NCBI RefSeq assembly: GCF_000403845.2
Contig: NZ_KE159568.1
Coordinates: 1,247,400-1,311,399, forward strand
Source: Eubacterium sp. 14-2
Lineage (GTDB): Bacteria > Bacillota > Clostridia > Lachnospirales > Lachnospiraceae
Direction of reading: 5' to 3'
Length of the DNA stretch: 64,000 nucleotides
Below are positions 35,767-45,560 of this stretch, in pieces (within the stretch, counting starts at the first letter, position 1; each line of letters opens with the position of its first letter). The position numbers and the translations under genes were made by a program. The notes under the pieces were generated by a model. It saw nothing but the letters and a program-made list of their open reading frames with translations. It was not told the origin of the DNA and searched no databases.

Positions 35767-37509
35767 GTGAAAGAAAAAGACTTTCCTGCAAAGGAGAAAA
35801 GAACTGCAGCATCCGGCACCAGCAGACTTTCCTCTATTAAAACAAGGGTTGTAAGCGTTCTCCTGTTTTCGCTTATTGCAACGGTACTGCTCAGTATCTG
35901 GATTATTATTCCAAATGTTAAGAAAAATATTATATCCACCACCCAAAGTTACATGCTGGATCTTACTGCTTCCTATGGAAAAGTTCTGGACCAGAATACC
36001 AACATTTCCATTATTTATCTCCATGCAGACCGCCTGGAAACCCTTCTGGGTAACGTAGGGCTGCAAAATGTGGATTCCAGTTATTTTTATGTGCTGGGCC
36101 CGGAGGGCAACATCCTTTTTCATCCGGATAAAAACAGCATTGGCCAGACTGCCGATATTCCGGCTGTTTCCAGTCTGCTGGAACAGGTCAGAGAAGGTGA
36201 TTTCCCGGAACCCGATATTCTCAGCTATGATTACAAAGGCCAGGGCATATATGCTTCCTATTATATAGTAAACAGTGGAAAGGCCATTCTGTTCCTCATT
36301 GCAAATGAAAATGACGTTCTGAAGCCTGTCACAGATGTCAGCAGACTTGCCTTTCTTTACAGCAGTATCCTGGCACTTCTGCTGAGTATTTCCGGCTATC
36401 TTCTGATTGCCTGGATGACCAGGCCTATTGTAACTATTTCTGAAATTATTAAAAAGTTTGCCAATATGGATTTAACAGAAGATACGCGGCTGGAACAAAT
36501 CTGCAGACGCAAAGATGAAACAGGGGCTATGGGGACTGCTCTGCTGTCTCTTCGCTCCGCCCTGACAGATGTGATTTCTGATATTAAAGAACAGAGCGCC
36601 CTGCTGTATCGCACATCGGAATCTCTGAACAGCAGCGCTGCTGAAACCGCAGGAACCGTTCAGAATGTGGAACGGGCTGTTTCGGAAATTGCCGTCGGCG
36701 CTGCCAGTCAGGCCGAAGAAACTCAGAAAGCCTCTGACGATATCCTGATTATAGGCAACATGGTGCAAAATACTTCCTCAGAGGTTTCCTCTCTGCGCAG
36801 CATTGCACAGTCTATCCGGGTTTCCAGTGATATGGCAGATTCTACTCTTCATGAACTGCACTCCGTGAACCAGCGTGCCATTGATTCCATTAACATAATA
36901 TATAAACAGACCCATACCACCAACGAATCTGCCCTTAAAATCAGAGAAGCCACCAGTCTGATTTCTGCCATTGCTGACGAAACCAGCCTGCTGTCTCTGA
37001 ATGCTTCCATTGAGGCGGCCAGAGCCGGAGAAGCGGGCCGTGGATTTGCTGTGGTTGCCTCCCAAATTCAGAAACTTGCCGAACAATCCAACGAATCTGC
37101 CAGCCAGATTGATTCCATTATACATGATCTGCTGGAAGATTCTCAGAAAGCGGTAGAAACTATGGAATCTGTCAGAGAAATCATGATGCAGCAAAATGAA
37201 AATGTGACTCAGACCGGTTCTGCCTTTACTCAGGTTCAGGGCGGTATCGCCTCCTCAGCTGCAAATGTGGATACCATTGCCAACCGCACTGACCAGTTAA
37301 ATTCTGCCCGTGTCAATATTGTGGATGTGGTACAGAACCTGACCTCCATCGCAGAGCAAAATGCTGCAAATACACAGGAAACTTCAGCTGCAGTTCTGGA
37401 AGTTGCAAACGTTATGCAGGAAATTTCCAGATATGCCTCCAAACTGCAGGAGATTGCTTCTTCACTGGAAACAAATGTGGATACCTTTCAGTTAGATCAA
37501 AGTCAGTAA
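35767..37509 (+). CDS. Methyl-accepting chemotaxis protein
   Basis: A 580-residue receptor starting at GTG with AGGGGG upstream. TM1 is near residues 27-50, a periplasmic-type Cache sensor spans residues 52-190 ([18 protein letters not shown]), TM2 is near 195-218 and a HAMP domain follows to about 270. The cytoplasmic signalling hairpin has its tip [20 protein letters not shown] and [13 protein letters not shown]. It feeds the flagellar chemotaxis pathway, consistent with the flagellin locus in this window. Ligand unknown. Confidence 0.95.
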   Translation: MKEKDFPAKEKRTAASGTSRLSSIKTRVVSVLLFSLIATVLLSIWIIIPNVKKNIISTTQSYMLDLTASYGKVLDQNTNISIIYLHADRLETLLGNVGLQNVDSSYFYVLGPEGNILFHPDKNSIGQTADIPAVSSLLEQVREGDFPEPDILSYDYKGQGIYASYYIVNSGKAILFLIANENDVLKPVTDVSRLAFLYSSILALLLSISGYLLIAWMTRPIVTISEIIKKFANMDLTEDTRLEQICRRKDETGAMGTALLSLRSALTDVISDIKEQSALLYRTSESLNSSAAETAGTVQNVERAVSEIAVGAASQAEETQKASDDILIIGNMVQNTSSEVSSLRSIAQSIRVSSDMADSTLHELHSVNQRAIDSINIIYKQTHTTNESALKIREATSLISAIADETSLLSLNASIEAARAGEAGRGFAVVASQIQKLAEQSNESASQIDSIIHDLLEDSQKAVETMESVREIMMQQNENVTQTGSAFTQVQGGIASSAANVDTIANRTDQLNSARVNIVDVVQNLTSIAEQNAANTQETSAAVLEVANVMQEISRYASKLQEIASSLETNVDTFQLDQSQ

Positions 37510-37584
37510 TGCTCCGGTGTAATATTATTTTGTTTTTTTCATAAAATCACATATTTTAACACTGTATCTTCTATAAGATAAAAA

Positions 37585-37712
37585 AAAATGCGCTATGCGC
37601 ATTCTCCGCGCGCGAGCGGATTGCGCAGCAATAAACATCACCCCCGCGAGCTGCGCATCATTGTTTTTTTCTTCTATAGGAAATCCAGAGGAATTTCCTC
37701 TATAGAAGAAAA
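37585..37712. repeat. Dispersed intergenic hairpin repeat, copy 4
   Basis: Contains AATGCGC/GCGCATT (37587-37603) and the 70-base segment 37613-37682, which matches 33841-33909 with one substitution and one base indel. A near-perfect hairpin TTCTTCTATAGGAAAT/ATTTCCTCTATAGAAGAA (37670-37711) ends it. It lies between convergent genes and may double as a terminator for the receptor gene. Confidence 0.85.
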
Positions 37713-37756
37713 AGAGGTGCCTGTTCCCCTTCATTTTATGGGAAACAGGCACCTCT
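37707..37756 (-). terminator. Terminator of pgi
   Basis: On the minus strand AGAGGTGCCTGTTTCCC and GGGGAACAGGCACCTCT arms (37756-37740 and 37729-37713) form a long stem followed by TTTTTCTTC. Confidence 0.9.
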
Positions 37757-37792
37757 GCTGCGTCAGACGCATATCATATTGTTCCTGTGCTT

Positions 37793-39139
37793 TTACAGTC
37801 TCTTTAATAATTCTTCCCGTTCTGCTTCATATCCCGGCTTGCCCAGCAATGCAAACATATTGCGTTTATAGCTTTCCACACCAGGCTGGTTAAAGGGATT
37901 CACACCCAGCAGATATCCGCTCAGACCACAGGCAAACTCATAGAAATAGAACAGTTCGCCCAGATAAAATTCGTTCTGCTCCGGAATATTGATTACCAGA
38001 TTAGGTACATTTCCGTCTGTATGAGCCAGAATAGTTCCATTCATGGCGCTCTTATTGACAAAATCCATATCTTTGCCTGCAAGATAGTTCAGGCCGTCCA
38101 GGTCCACCGGTTCCTCATTGATCTTCACGGTGCTGCGGGCTTTTTCCACATTCATTACAGTTTCAAACATAATTCTGGCACCGTCCTGAATAAACTGTCC
38201 CATAGAATGGAGGTCTGTGGTCAAATCCACGGATGCCGGGAAGATACCCTTCTGATCCTTTCCTTCGCTTTCTCCGTAAAGCTGTTTCCACCATTCTGAA
38301 ACATAATGAAGTGCCGGTTCATAATTGGCAAGTACCTCCACTGCTTTGCCTTTTCTCAGCAGGATATTGCGCACTGCCGCATACTGCATGGCGTCATTTT
38401 CAGCAAAAGGCTGATTCAAAGCCATGTCGCGCCCTTTCGCTGCACCTTCCATCAGTTTGTCAATGTCAGCGCCGCTGACTGCAATGGGAAGGAGGCCAAC
38501 TGCTGTCAGTACGGAAAAACGTCCGCCTACATCATCCGGTACCACAAAGCTCTCGTATCCTTCTTCTGTGGCAAGGCCCTTTAACGCCCCTCTTTCTTTA
38601 TCTGTTGTGGCATAGATACGCTTTGCCGCGCCTTCTTTGCCATATTTCTTTTCCAGCATTTCCTTAAATACCCGGAATGCAATGGCCGGCTCCGTAGTGG
38701 TTCCCGACTTGGAAATAATATTAACTGAGAAATCACGGTCACCGATTACTTCAATCAGTCCGGCAAGATATGTGCTGCTGATGCTGTTTCCTGCATAATA
38801 AATTTCCGGTGTTTTACGGATTTCCTTTGACACATTGTTGTAGAATCCATGTCTCAGAAATTCAATGGCAGCTCTTGCACCCAGATAGGAACCGCCGATT
38901 CCAATCACAACAAGCACTTCTGAATCACCCTGAATTTTCGCCGCTGCTTTTTTAATCCTGTCAAACTCTTCCTTATCATATTCTACCGGCAAATCCAGCC
39001 ATCCCAGAAAGTCATTTCCTGCTCCGGTTTTGGAAACCAGCAGTTCTCTGGCATCCTCTGTCAGTTTTGTCATATAAGTAACTTCTTCCTGGCTGATAAA
39101 TCCTGCAGCTTTTCCATAATCAAATGATACTTTTTCCAT
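37793..39139 (-). CDS. pgi: Glucose-6-phosphate isomerase
   Basis: A 448-residue enzyme of glycolysis. Signature segments are [49 protein letters not shown] and the C-terminal [14 protein letters not shown] with the catalytic lysine. Length fits the short bacterial Pgi group. The ATG at 39139 follows AAAGGAGTG. It is monocistronic, ending in a strong terminator. Confidence 0.97.
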   Translation of the reverse strand: MEKVSFDYGKAAGFISQEEVTYMTKLTEDARELLVSKTGAGNDFLGWLDLPVEYDKEEFDRIKKAAAKIQGDSEVLVVIGIGGSYLGARAAIEFLRHGFYNNVSKEIRKTPEIYYAGNSISSTYLAGLIEVIGDRDFSVNIISKSGTTTEPAIAFRVFKEMLEKKYGKEGAAKRIYATTDKERGALKGLATEEGYESFVVPDDVGGRFSVLTAVGLLPIAVSGADIDKLMEGAAKGRDMALNQPFAENDAMQYAAVRNILLRKGKAVEVLANYEPALHYVSEWWKQLYGESEGKDQKGIFPASVDLTTDLHSMGQFIQDGARIMFETVMNVEKARSTVKINEEPVDLDGLNYLAGKDMDFVNKSAMNGTILAHTDGNVPNLVINIPEQNEFYLGELFYFYEFACGLSGYLLGVNPFNQPGVESYKRNMFALLGKPGYEAEREELLKRL

Positions 39140-39287
39140 GATTTCCACTCCTTTGTTTTTCATCCATTTCGAAAAGAATCCATTCGTTGTGTTGTCATCT
39201 CATACTGCCCGAAGGTCATAATATCTGCCAACATCTACCACAATATTGTAACAAATATGCTCTGCTTCGTCAAACAGAAAAGACCTT

Positions 39288-39629
39288 TCAGGAAAAGTAT
39301 TCCTGCAGCACTGCATTAAATATTTTTTCATCCTCCCTCCTCTTCTTTTCCTGCTCCTCGGACATTTTTGTTCTTTCCTGCTCTTTGGTATGTACCTGTA
39401 CCGGTTCCGGACCCGGTTTTATCTCTTCCTCATATTCCTCTTCTTCTCTCAGTATCACATCAAAATAAGCCTGTATTTTTCCTGTAATATTTCCAAGGCT
39501 TTTATTCAGCTTTTTTATCTGTCGTAAAATCCCTGCAAGAAGCAGTAAAAGCAGCATTCCTGCAAAGACAATGGCCGCCTGTGTCAGAATTCCATTATAA
39601 TTCTGCCAGAATTTCATCAATTCTTCCAT
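39288..39629 (-). CDS. Small membrane-anchored hypothetical protein
   Basis: A 113-residue protein with one N-terminal transmembrane helix (about residues 18-37, AAIVFAGMLLLLLLAGIL). A charged cytoplasmic coil rich in Glu and Lys follows (REEEEYEEEIKPGPEPV, EQERTKMSEEQEKKRREDE). The ATG at 39629 has GGAGGG nine bases upstream. Not recognised; the topology recalls small division or envelope accessory proteins, but no function can be assigned. Confidence 0.65.
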   Translation of the reverse strand: MEELMKFWQNYNGILTQAAIVFAGMLLLLLLAGILRQIKKLNKSLGNITGKIQAYFDVILREEEEYEEEIKPGPEPVQVHTKEQERTKMSEEQEKKRREDEKIFNAVLQEYFS

Positions 39630-39741
39630 AAGCATGTCCCTCCTTTTCATATTTTATTATAAATATTCCTGTCCTGTCTGTGAAGTGCCCAAAGGGCTTT
39701 TTTCGCCGCATGTTTCAACCATTTCCGACAATTTGCTTCTC

Positions 39742-39769
39742 TTGACTTTTTGCCAGAACAGTATAAGAT
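39742..39769 (+). promoter_or_regulatory. Promoter of murG
   Basis: TTGACT (39742-39747), a 16-base spacer and TAAGAT (39764-39769) lie 38 bases before the murG start, which has AGGAGG upstream. Confidence 0.65.
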
Positions 39770-39807
39770 AAGAGTATGGCAAATCAGAAAACGGTCAGGA
39801 GGTTATT

Positions 39808-40878
39808 ATGAAAAGAATTGTTTTAACAGGAGGAGGCACCGCCGGGCATGTGACGCCCAACATCGCCCTGCTTCCCCGATTAAAAGAACTGGGTTATGAT
39901 ATCCGTTACATTGGTTCCTGTGACGGAATTGAAAAAAAACTGATAGAGCAGTGCGGTATTCCTTACTATGGCATTTCCTCCGGAAAACTGCGCCGGTATT
40001 TCGACTGGAAAAATTTTTCCGATCCCTTCAGGGTCATCAAAGGATACGGACAGGCCCGTTCCCTGCTCAAAAAGCTGAAACCGGACGTGATATTTTCCAA
40101 AGGAGGGTTTGTCTCCGTTCCTGTAATCATGGCCGCAAAACACCGCAGAATCCCGGCTGTCATACACGAATCTGATATTACGCCGGGACTTGCCAATAAG
40201 CTGGCCATTCCAAATGCTTCCAGGGTATGCTGCAATTTTCCGGAAACTTTAAACTATCTTCCTGCGGACAAAGCTGTACTGACAGGTTCCCCCATCCGCC
40301 AGGAACTCCTTTCCGGAAATCCCCTGAGCGCTCTTACATACTGTCATTTTAAGGCAGGAAAACCGGTAATTATGATTATCGGCGGAAGCAGTGGTTCTCA
40401 GTTTATTAACGAAACTGTCCGGGGCCTTCTTCCGGAACTGCTGAAAGATTATCAGGTACTGCATTTATGCGGAAAAGGAAATCTGGACGAAACACTTGAC
40501 AAAACAGAAGGGTATGCACAGTTCGAATATGCAAATAAAGAATTAAGTGATATGTTTGCACTGGCAGATATTGTAATCTCCAGAGCCGGGGCTAACGCTA
40601 TCTGCGAATTGCTGGCTCTGCGAAAGCCCAATATTCTGATTCCCCTTTCAGCCAGCGCCAGCCGGGGGGATCAGATTTTAAATGCCCGCTCTTTTCAACG
40701 TCAGGGCTTCAGCATGGTTATTGAAGAAGAACAGCTCAGCCAGGAAATACTTCTGGAATCTGTTCGGAATCTGTTCAAAAACCGCAGCCAGTATGCGGAT
40801 GCCATGGCAAAAAGTGAACAGCTCAATTCTGTGGAAACGGTGGTGCAGCTTTTAGAACAGATTGCCGGACAGTCCTGA
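39808..40878 (+). CDS. murG: MurG, undecaprenyl-PP-MurNAc-pentapeptide GlcNAc transferase
   Basis: A 356-residue GT-B glycosyltransferase making lipid II. It has the N-terminal glycine-rich loop LTGGGTAGHVTPNIAL, SKGGFVSVPV, HESDITPGLANKL, MIIGGSSGSQFIN and the acceptor/donor site SRAGANAICELLAL. It stands alone on the plus strand, not in the usual division and wall cluster. Like YtkN-type Firmicutes paralogues, a second murG could exist elsewhere. Its product is the substrate later amidated by GatD/MurT. Confidence 0.93.
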   Translation: MKRIVLTGGGTAGHVTPNIALLPRLKELGYDIRYIGSCDGIEKKLIEQCGIPYYGISSGKLRRYFDWKNFSDPFRVIKGYGQARSLLKKLKPDVIFSKGGFVSVPVIMAAKHRRIPAVIHESDITPGLANKLAIPNASRVCCNFPETLNYLPADKAVLTGSPIRQELLSGNPLSALTYCHFKAGKPVIMIIGGSSGSQFINETVRGLLPELLKDYQVLHLCGKGNLDETLDKTEGYAQFEYANKELSDMFALADIVISRAGANAICELLALRKPNILIPLSASASRGDQILNARSFQRQGFSMVIEEEQLSQEILLESVRNLFKNRSQYADAMAKSEQLNSVETVVQLLEQIAGQS

Positions 40879-40904
40879 ACTCAAAACAGAGAACAGGGGC
40901 GCTT

Positions 40905-40965
40905 TTTCCTTTCACAGGAAAGGACCTGGCACATTAATCGTGAAAGTGTCTTTCCTGTGAAACAA
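40905..40965. repeat. Dispersed intergenic hairpin repeat, copy 5
   Basis: Hairpin TTTCACAGGAAAG/CTTTCCTGTGAAA with inner GCACATTAATCGTGAAAGTG, after murG and before the HIT gene on the other strand. It has the same architecture as copies 1, 3 and 6 and may work as a bidirectional terminator. Confidence 0.7.
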
Positions 40966-41036
40966 AAATACTGTCCCGGCTTCCTGGCAGACAGCCGGCA
41001 GAAAATGTATCCTGTACATTTTATCCCATTGATGAA

Positions 41037-41459
41037 CTATTCTTCCTTCAATTTAAGTTTGCTGCAGATTTCTTCCATTTCTTCCGGCGATACTTCCAGT
41101 TGATTCCAGCACAGCCTGTCCTGATTTCCATCATTCTCGAATCTTGGAATCAGATGCATATGGAAGTGGAATACGGTCTGGCCTGCTGCCTTTCCATTGT
41201 TCTGCACCAGGTTAAATCCATCGCATTGCAGCACTTCTTTCATGTGAGCAGCCAGTTTTCTGGCAAGAATCATTACTTTTACTGCCAGCGCTTCCGGCAG
41301 TTCAAAGAGATTTGCATAGTGATCCTTTGGAATAATCAGTGCATGTCCTTTCACTGCCGGACTGATATCCAGAATTACCCGGAATTCTTCATCCTCATAT
41401 ATGGTTTTCGACGGAATCTCACCTGCAGCAATTTTACAGAAAATACAGTCTTCTTTCAT
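41037..41459 (-). CDS. HIT family nucleotide-binding protein
   Basis: A 140-residue histidine triad protein. The triad is HFHMHLIPR near residue 98, with CIFCKIAAGEIPSKTIYED at the N-terminus giving a CxxC zinc pair, and VILDISPAVKGHALIIPK. HIT proteins hydrolyse purine nucleoside phosphoramidates or dinucleoside polyphosphates. GGAGG precedes the ATG. It follows the flavodoxin gene by about 15 bases, likely as one unit. Confidence 0.93.
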   Translation of the reverse strand: MKEDCIFCKIAAGEIPSKTIYEDEEFRVILDISPAVKGHALIIPKDHYANLFELPEALAVKVMILARKLAAHMKEVLQCDGFNLVQNNGKAAGQTVFHFHMHLIPRFENDGNQDRLCWNQLEVSPEEMEEICSKLKLKEE

Positions 41460-41473
41460 TCCTATCCTCCTGT

Positions 41474-42466
41474 CTAGCTGAAAATAAATATCTGATCCAG
41501 CATTTTTAATGTTTTAAAATTTCCTTTGGCAGTCATTTCCCCTGTCATGAAGGCCCGCTGAAAACTCATTCTGCCCTGAATAATATTATCCATAACTGCA
41601 GGGGTCAGCTTGGTATAGACGTCAATTTTTTCTCCCTGTCCGTAATGTACCCGCAGTTCGTCATTGTGCACTTCCACGGTCAGGGGTTTTTTCTTCCCGT
41701 CTATCATAAACAGATAAGTAGCGGAAAAATCTTCCTGCGGAACAAAATGGGCTTCCAGCTCCATCACATAAGCCATCTCCGCATTTTCTTCACTCTGTCC
41801 CAGCAAATCCCGGAACATGCTGCTAAGCTCTTCAATATCCTCTTTCTGTTTCTTCACATAGACATCATCTGAGACAAACTTCGAGAGCTGTTCGCTTTCC
41901 TGAGGCGTCAGTTCCAGCTGCTGAGGCCGCAGAACAGACTGTTTTACCGCCTGATTGCTGTTGGGAAGACTTTTCAGTTTCTGAGAAATCGTACGGTACA
42001 GATTTTCTGCTTTCTTCTCAATCAGCACTGTATAATCCCGGTTCATCTCAAAAGAAATCAAATCCTCCACATACCCGCACAGACCTGCACAGGGCAGTCC
42101 GCCCAGAATTTCCCATGCACTTGCCAGGGTAATCTCTCCTTCTCTTTCTCCATATGTGGTAGACATTACGATGGGCTGCATGTAGGTTGTGGCAAATTTC
42201 TCCTTATCTCCATAGAGCCAGCAGGCATCCAGAAACTGCTGCATATAGCCGCCAATTCCAAGCCATTCCACCGTAGTGGCCAGAACGATTCCATCTGCAT
42301 TCTTAATGGTCTGGGGCAGGGTAGAAATACTGTTTTTATGTTCATATATATTGTAACGCTCCACTGTCACCCGAAGCTCCCTCAGAACTTCCTGCATTTT
42401 ATTAATTACATATAAGGTGGGATCATCCAGTAATCCCCGTCCGCCATAATAAATATTTACTTTCAT
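41474..42466 (-). CDS. Flavodoxin-like protein fused to an SCP2 domain
   Basis: A 330-residue protein. Residues 1-165 have a flavodoxin/NADPH-dependent FMN reductase pattern (MKVNIYYGGRGLLDD, ADGIVLATTVEWLGIGGYMQ, IVMSTTYGEREGE). Residues 165-225 are a helical linker, and residues 230-330 resemble an SCP2 sterol-carrier fold (AHFVPQEDFSATYLFMIDGK, YTKLTPAVMDNIIQGRMSF). SCP2 domains bind lipids, so a membrane- or lipid-linked redox function is possible but unproven. GGAGG precedes the ATG. Confidence 0.75.
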   Translation of the reverse strand: MKVNIYYGGRGLLDDPTLYVINKMQEVLRELRVTVERYNIYEHKNSISTLPQTIKNADGIVLATTVEWLGIGGYMQQFLDACWLYGDKEKFATTYMQPIVMSTTYGEREGEITLASAWEILGGLPCAGLCGYVEDLISFEMNRDYTVLIEKKAENLYRTISQKLKSLPNSNQAVKQSVLRPQQLELTPQESEQLSKFVSDDVYVKKQKEDIEELSSMFRDLLGQSEENAEMAYVMELEAHFVPQEDFSATYLFMIDGKKKPLTVEVHNDELRVHYGQGEKIDVYTKLTPAVMDNIIQGRMSFQRAFMTGEMTAKGNFKTLKMLDQIFIFS

Positions 42467-42552
42467 ACCAGAGCCTCCAAATTTTTCAATATCCTTAGTA
42501 TATAAATTTTTGGGGGCAAAGTCAACTACGGGCTTGCCTGCATATCCCGAAT

Positions 42553-43965
42553 TCAGAAAAACAGATATTCTTCCAGCCCAAAACGAACACGGTCATTTCT
42601 GCACAGTTCCTTCTTCTGATGATACTCCAGAGGGATTTCATTCAGATATGTACCATTGGTGGAATTCAGATCTTCAAGATAATACCGCATTTCCTGCCGG
42701 CTGATTCTGGCATGGAGCCGGCTGACTCCCTGGGCTTCAATAATTCCCTGAGCCTGCCGTCTGTTCTTTCCAATCAGAAACTCATCCCCGGTAATGAAAA
42801 TATCCTGGCACCCGTGTATGCCCTGATACATCAGTTTTCCCACAGGTTCCCCTCCGCGGACCGCCAGGATTTCCGTGGGATGAACCGGTGTATATTCCTC
42901 TGCCTTTTCCTTTTTCATGCCCCATTCCCCTGTCTTTCCTTCTCCCGTCTCTGCAGGATAAGCAGAAGTCTCAGATAAACAGAACCCTTTCCTCTTTGGG
43001 GCAGAAGTTTCATCGAAAGACGAATGGGACGTTTCTTCCTTCCTGCTTCGGATACCTGCATTCCGAAACCATTTTTTCCCACCCCCTTTACTACGGAATT
43101 TCTTCCTTTTATCTGCCTTTTTCTCCTGTCCGGAAATTTTATGTTTAAGATGAATCGGTTCCTTTTTCAGCAGTTTTTCCAGTTGTTCCGACAGCTGACT
43201 GAACAGGGCTATGCTGCTCAGACCACTGATCATTCTGTCAGCTGCCTGCTCCCACAGCTTTCTTTTTTCCTTCACAGTTTCTTCTGCTTCTTCCTCCGAA
43301 AAATACTCTGCCGCAGGCTTATCCCGTTTTTCCAGACCAGGTTCTTCTTTCTTTTTGTCTGTCATTACAGCTTCCAGTATTTTATGTATACTGGTATTTT
43401 CCACCAGGCACATCTGGTACACCTGATACGCAAGCTCCCTGGCCTCCTGGTCCTGATGATCTGTTTTTCTGAGCACACCTTCCATATAGCGTTCAAATGA
43501 TTCCGTCAGGCTTTCCTGCCAGAAAGGCAGGTAGGTGAAATACAGGCTGCCGTCCTCAAGATTCACATAAATGTATTCTTCCCGCAGGCAGACTCCTTCT
43601 TCCCGCAGCAGATAATCCGGCAGCACTCTGCACAATTCCCCGATGGAGAACAGCAGCTGCCAGAGTATTTCATATCCCATCCTTTTCCCGGACAGATAAT
43701 CTTCTATCTGCTGTTTTCCGCTGATATCATAAAGATAATACGTTTCTCCTTCCACAACACTGGTTTCCACCTTCAGCAAATGAGGCACCTGTCTGCCCTC
43801 CAGCACTTTTACTTCATGCCTTTCAACCGTCCCCTGTTCCCTGATATACATATGACTTCTGCGGAGATTTCTTCTGTAAGTTACTGTCAGACCTGCTTCA
43901 TGTATACCCGGCCTCTTTTCTGTTCCCCTTTCTTCTCTGTTCTCCTCCATACTCTCATTCCTCAC
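42553..43965 (-). CDS. DUF6382/FHA-domain protein of the Tad locus
   Basis: A 470-residue protein starting at GTG with GGAGG ten bases upstream, inside the preceding gene. Residues 20-230 form a conserved globular region of DUF6382 type (YLYDISGKQQIEDYLSGKRM). A basic low-complexity linker follows (residues 250-360), then a C-terminal FHA domain with FLIGKNRRQAQGII, GVSRLHARIS and DLNSTNGTYLN. FHA domains bind phosphothreonine. As last gene of the pilus operon it may link assembly to Ser/Thr phosphorylation; that is inference. Confidence 0.85.
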   Translation of the reverse strand: MRNESMEENREERGTEKRPGIHEAGLTVTYRRNLRRSHMYIREQGTVERHEVKVLEGRQVPHLLKVETSVVEGETYYLYDISGKQQIEDYLSGKRMGYEILWQLLFSIGELCRVLPDYLLREEGVCLREEYIYVNLEDGSLYFTYLPFWQESLTESFERYMEGVLRKTDHQDQEARELAYQVYQMCLVENTSIHKILEAVMTDKKKEEPGLEKRDKPAAEYFSEEEAEETVKEKRKLWEQAADRMISGLSSIALFSQLSEQLEKLLKKEPIHLKHKISGQEKKADKRKKFRSKGGGKKWFRNAGIRSRKEETSHSSFDETSAPKRKGFCLSETSAYPAETGEGKTGEWGMKKEKAEEYTPVHPTEILAVRGGEPVGKLMYQGIHGCQDIFITGDEFLIGKNRRQAQGIIEAQGVSRLHARISRQEMRYYLEDLNSTNGTYLNEIPLEYHQKKELCRNDRVRFGLEEYLFF

Positions 43966-43967
43966 TC

Positions 43968-44162
43968 TTATATTTCCTCCAGTAATTTTAACACGCGAAA
44001 CCGTTCTGCCGGGTCAGATTCTTCCCACATTTCCTGCTTTTTCCCAGTCTCAGTGACCTCTCTGTACAGTTCCAGCCCCTGATTCAGAATCAGCAGAATA
44101 CAAAACAGAACAATCGGAAGAATCAGCGCAGCTTCCACCGTCAGACTGCCTCTGACCTTCAT
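43968..44162 (-). CDS. TadE-like minor pseudopilin (64 aa)
   Basis: A 64-residue protein beginning MKVRGSLTVEAALILPIVLF. The G|SLTVE junction is a type IV prepilin peptidase site with Glu at +5, followed by one hydrophobic helix and a short charged tail. TadE-type pseudopilins are unusually short here (usually 130-200 residues). The ATG at 44162 follows AGGTGG and overlaps the stop of the prepilin peptidase gene by four bases. Confidence 0.8.
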   Translation of the reverse strand: MKVRGSLTVEAALILPIVLFCILLILNQGLELYREVTETGKKQEMWEESDPAERFRVLKLLEEI

Positions 44163-44581
44163 ATCTGCCACCTGACTATCATGACCACATAAGAAGCCAG
44201 AAGAAAGGGAATAAAAGGGATTGTTTCCTTTCCTTTCTTTTTGCCGGTGGCCAGAAGAAACAGCGCCCAACAGGCGGCCAGCAAAAGCCCTGTGAGAAAC
44301 AGTTCCAGATTGCCAGGACTGCCCAGATAGATTCCTGTTACTGTCAGCAGAATCCCATCTCCCACTCCGACACTGCCATGGCTGAACCGGCTTACCATTA
44401 TCATCACTGCTCCCGGAACCATTCCCCACAGCATACTGTAAACAGAACATGCAGGTGCAAACAGGTGCATCCAGACACCGATAATCCCAAATATCAGAAT
44501 GTAAATCAATGTAACTTTCTTCTGTCTGATATCTTCCCAGGTACATAAACTTAACAACCCCAGCAATACATATTTCTGCAT
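44159..44581 (-). CDS. Prepilin peptidase, A24 family (second in the locus)
   Basis: A 140-residue integral membrane protein with about five helices. The two catalytic aspartates of A24 peptidases are present: CTWEDIRQKKV near the first helix and GVGDGILL (GxGD). It lacks the N-terminal methylase domain, as TadV/CpaA enzymes do. The ATG at 44581 follows GGAGG. A separate A24 peptidase is encoded at the other end of the operon, so the two may process different pilins. Confidence 0.85.
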   Translation of the reverse strand: MQKYVLLGLLSLCTWEDIRQKKVTLIYILIFGIIGVWMHLFAPACSVYSMLWGMVPGAVMIMVSRFSHGSVGVGDGILLTVTGIYLGSPGNLELFLTGLLLAACWALFLLATGKKKGKETIPFIPFLLASYVVMIVRWQI

Positions 44582-44582
44582 T

Positions 44583-45449
44583 TTATTTTCCTCCACATCT
44601 TGTACAGGGCCTTTTTCCCCCTGTCTGTTCTTTTGGTATCATATACACTGTTCTCTTTAATCCGCTGCAGTTTATATTCAGATGGTAAGACTCTCCTTCA
44701 CGGGTAACATAAACCACAGCCCCCGTTTTTTTTCCTTTTGCACAGTGCCCACAGGCTCCGCAGGTTTTCCACTGGGATTTCAGCCCGTCAGAGGACACCG
44801 CTTTTACAGACAGCTTCAGATGGGTACATGCCCGGCTTACATGATAAACCTGTTCTTTGGGGGTCACATACACCCATTCCTGCTCCTGATTTCCGGAATT
44901 GACCGCCCGCTCCCCAATCCATCTGCGCATTCTGCACACATCCTGGAGCTTTATCCTCTTTCTGCCAAAAAATCTCAGCGGAAAAGACACCGAATACCCC
45001 ACCTGCGCATCAATCATCGTTTCATCCACATAGGTATTTTTCCAGGAAAATCCGCCGATTTCCCGTTCAATATGGGACAGGGGGCAGTTCTGCACTGCCA
45101 GTTCCCTGTAAAATGCAGCCTTTGTCAGATTTTCTGCCTGCTGCCTGGAAATCCCATCTATAAGGGACACTTCTGCCACTGCTTTGTCCAGAGAGTTTTC
45201 CACAATATACTGAATCTGCATGATTCGAAAAATAAACAGTATCATAACCGCAGCAAACAGAAAAACAGGGAGTGCCAGCGCTGCCTCTACCGTCAGACTG
45301 CCTGAAACAGAGGAATGAAAAAGTGCCCCTGGCCAAAAGCGGGAATAACATTCCGAATGTGCTCCGCAAATTATTCCATAACATTTTTCGTTTTTTATTT
45401 GCTGCCTGAGAGAGAATTTTTCGTTTTCCTTTCCTGTTATCCAGGGCAC
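44583..45449 (-). CDS. TadE-like protein with C-terminal cysteine repeats
   Basis: A protein of about 288 residues. A prepilin-like segment SVSGSLTVEAALALPVFLFA (cleavage G|SLTVE) follows an unusually long N-terminus of about 50 residues. The exported part ends in two similar modules (WVYVTPKEQVYHVSRACTHL with CGACG, and VVYVTREGESYHLNINCSGL with CTRCG). I place the start at GTG 45449, with AAAGGAGG nine bases upstream; the frame stays open to 45581 through a 36-base triplication. The Cys modules could bind metal or form disulfides. Confidence 0.75.
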   Translation of the reverse strand: MPWITGKENEKFSLRQQIKNEKCYGIICGAHSECYSRFWPGALFHSSVSGSLTVEAALALPVFLFAAVMILFIFRIMQIQYIVENSLDKAVAEVSLIDGISRQQAENLTKAAFYRELAVQNCPLSHIEREIGGFSWKNTYVDETMIDAQVGYSVSFPLRFFGRKRIKLQDVCRMRRWIGERAVNSGNQEQEWVYVTPKEQVYHVSRACTHLKLSVKAVSSDGLKSQWKTCGACGHCAKGKKTGAVVYVTREGESYHLNINCSGLKRTVYMIPKEQTGGKRPCTRCGGK

Positions 45450-45560
45450 TTTTTCATCCCTCCTTTCAGGATGTCTCTTTCTGCCCATATCGCTACTCCC
45501 TCCGAAACACCTCTTACTGCCAATATCATCCTTCTTTCCGTAACGCCTCTTACTGTTAAT
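45450..45560 (-). repeat. Three tandem 36-base repeats before the TadE-like gene
   Basis: Read on the minus strand, the stretch encodes three degenerate 12-residue units (NSKRRYGKKDDI, GSKRCFGGSSDM, GRKRHPERRDEK). They lie in frame with the TadE-like gene but upstream of its best ribosome binding site. They may be an N-terminal extension or a noncoding repeat that has kept the frame by chance. Confidence 0.5.

Noticed and set aside
43968-44546. 192-codon reading of the small TadE-like gene
   Set aside because: The upstream part overlaps the prepilin peptidase in another frame. The ribosome binding site and prepilin motif support a start at 44162.
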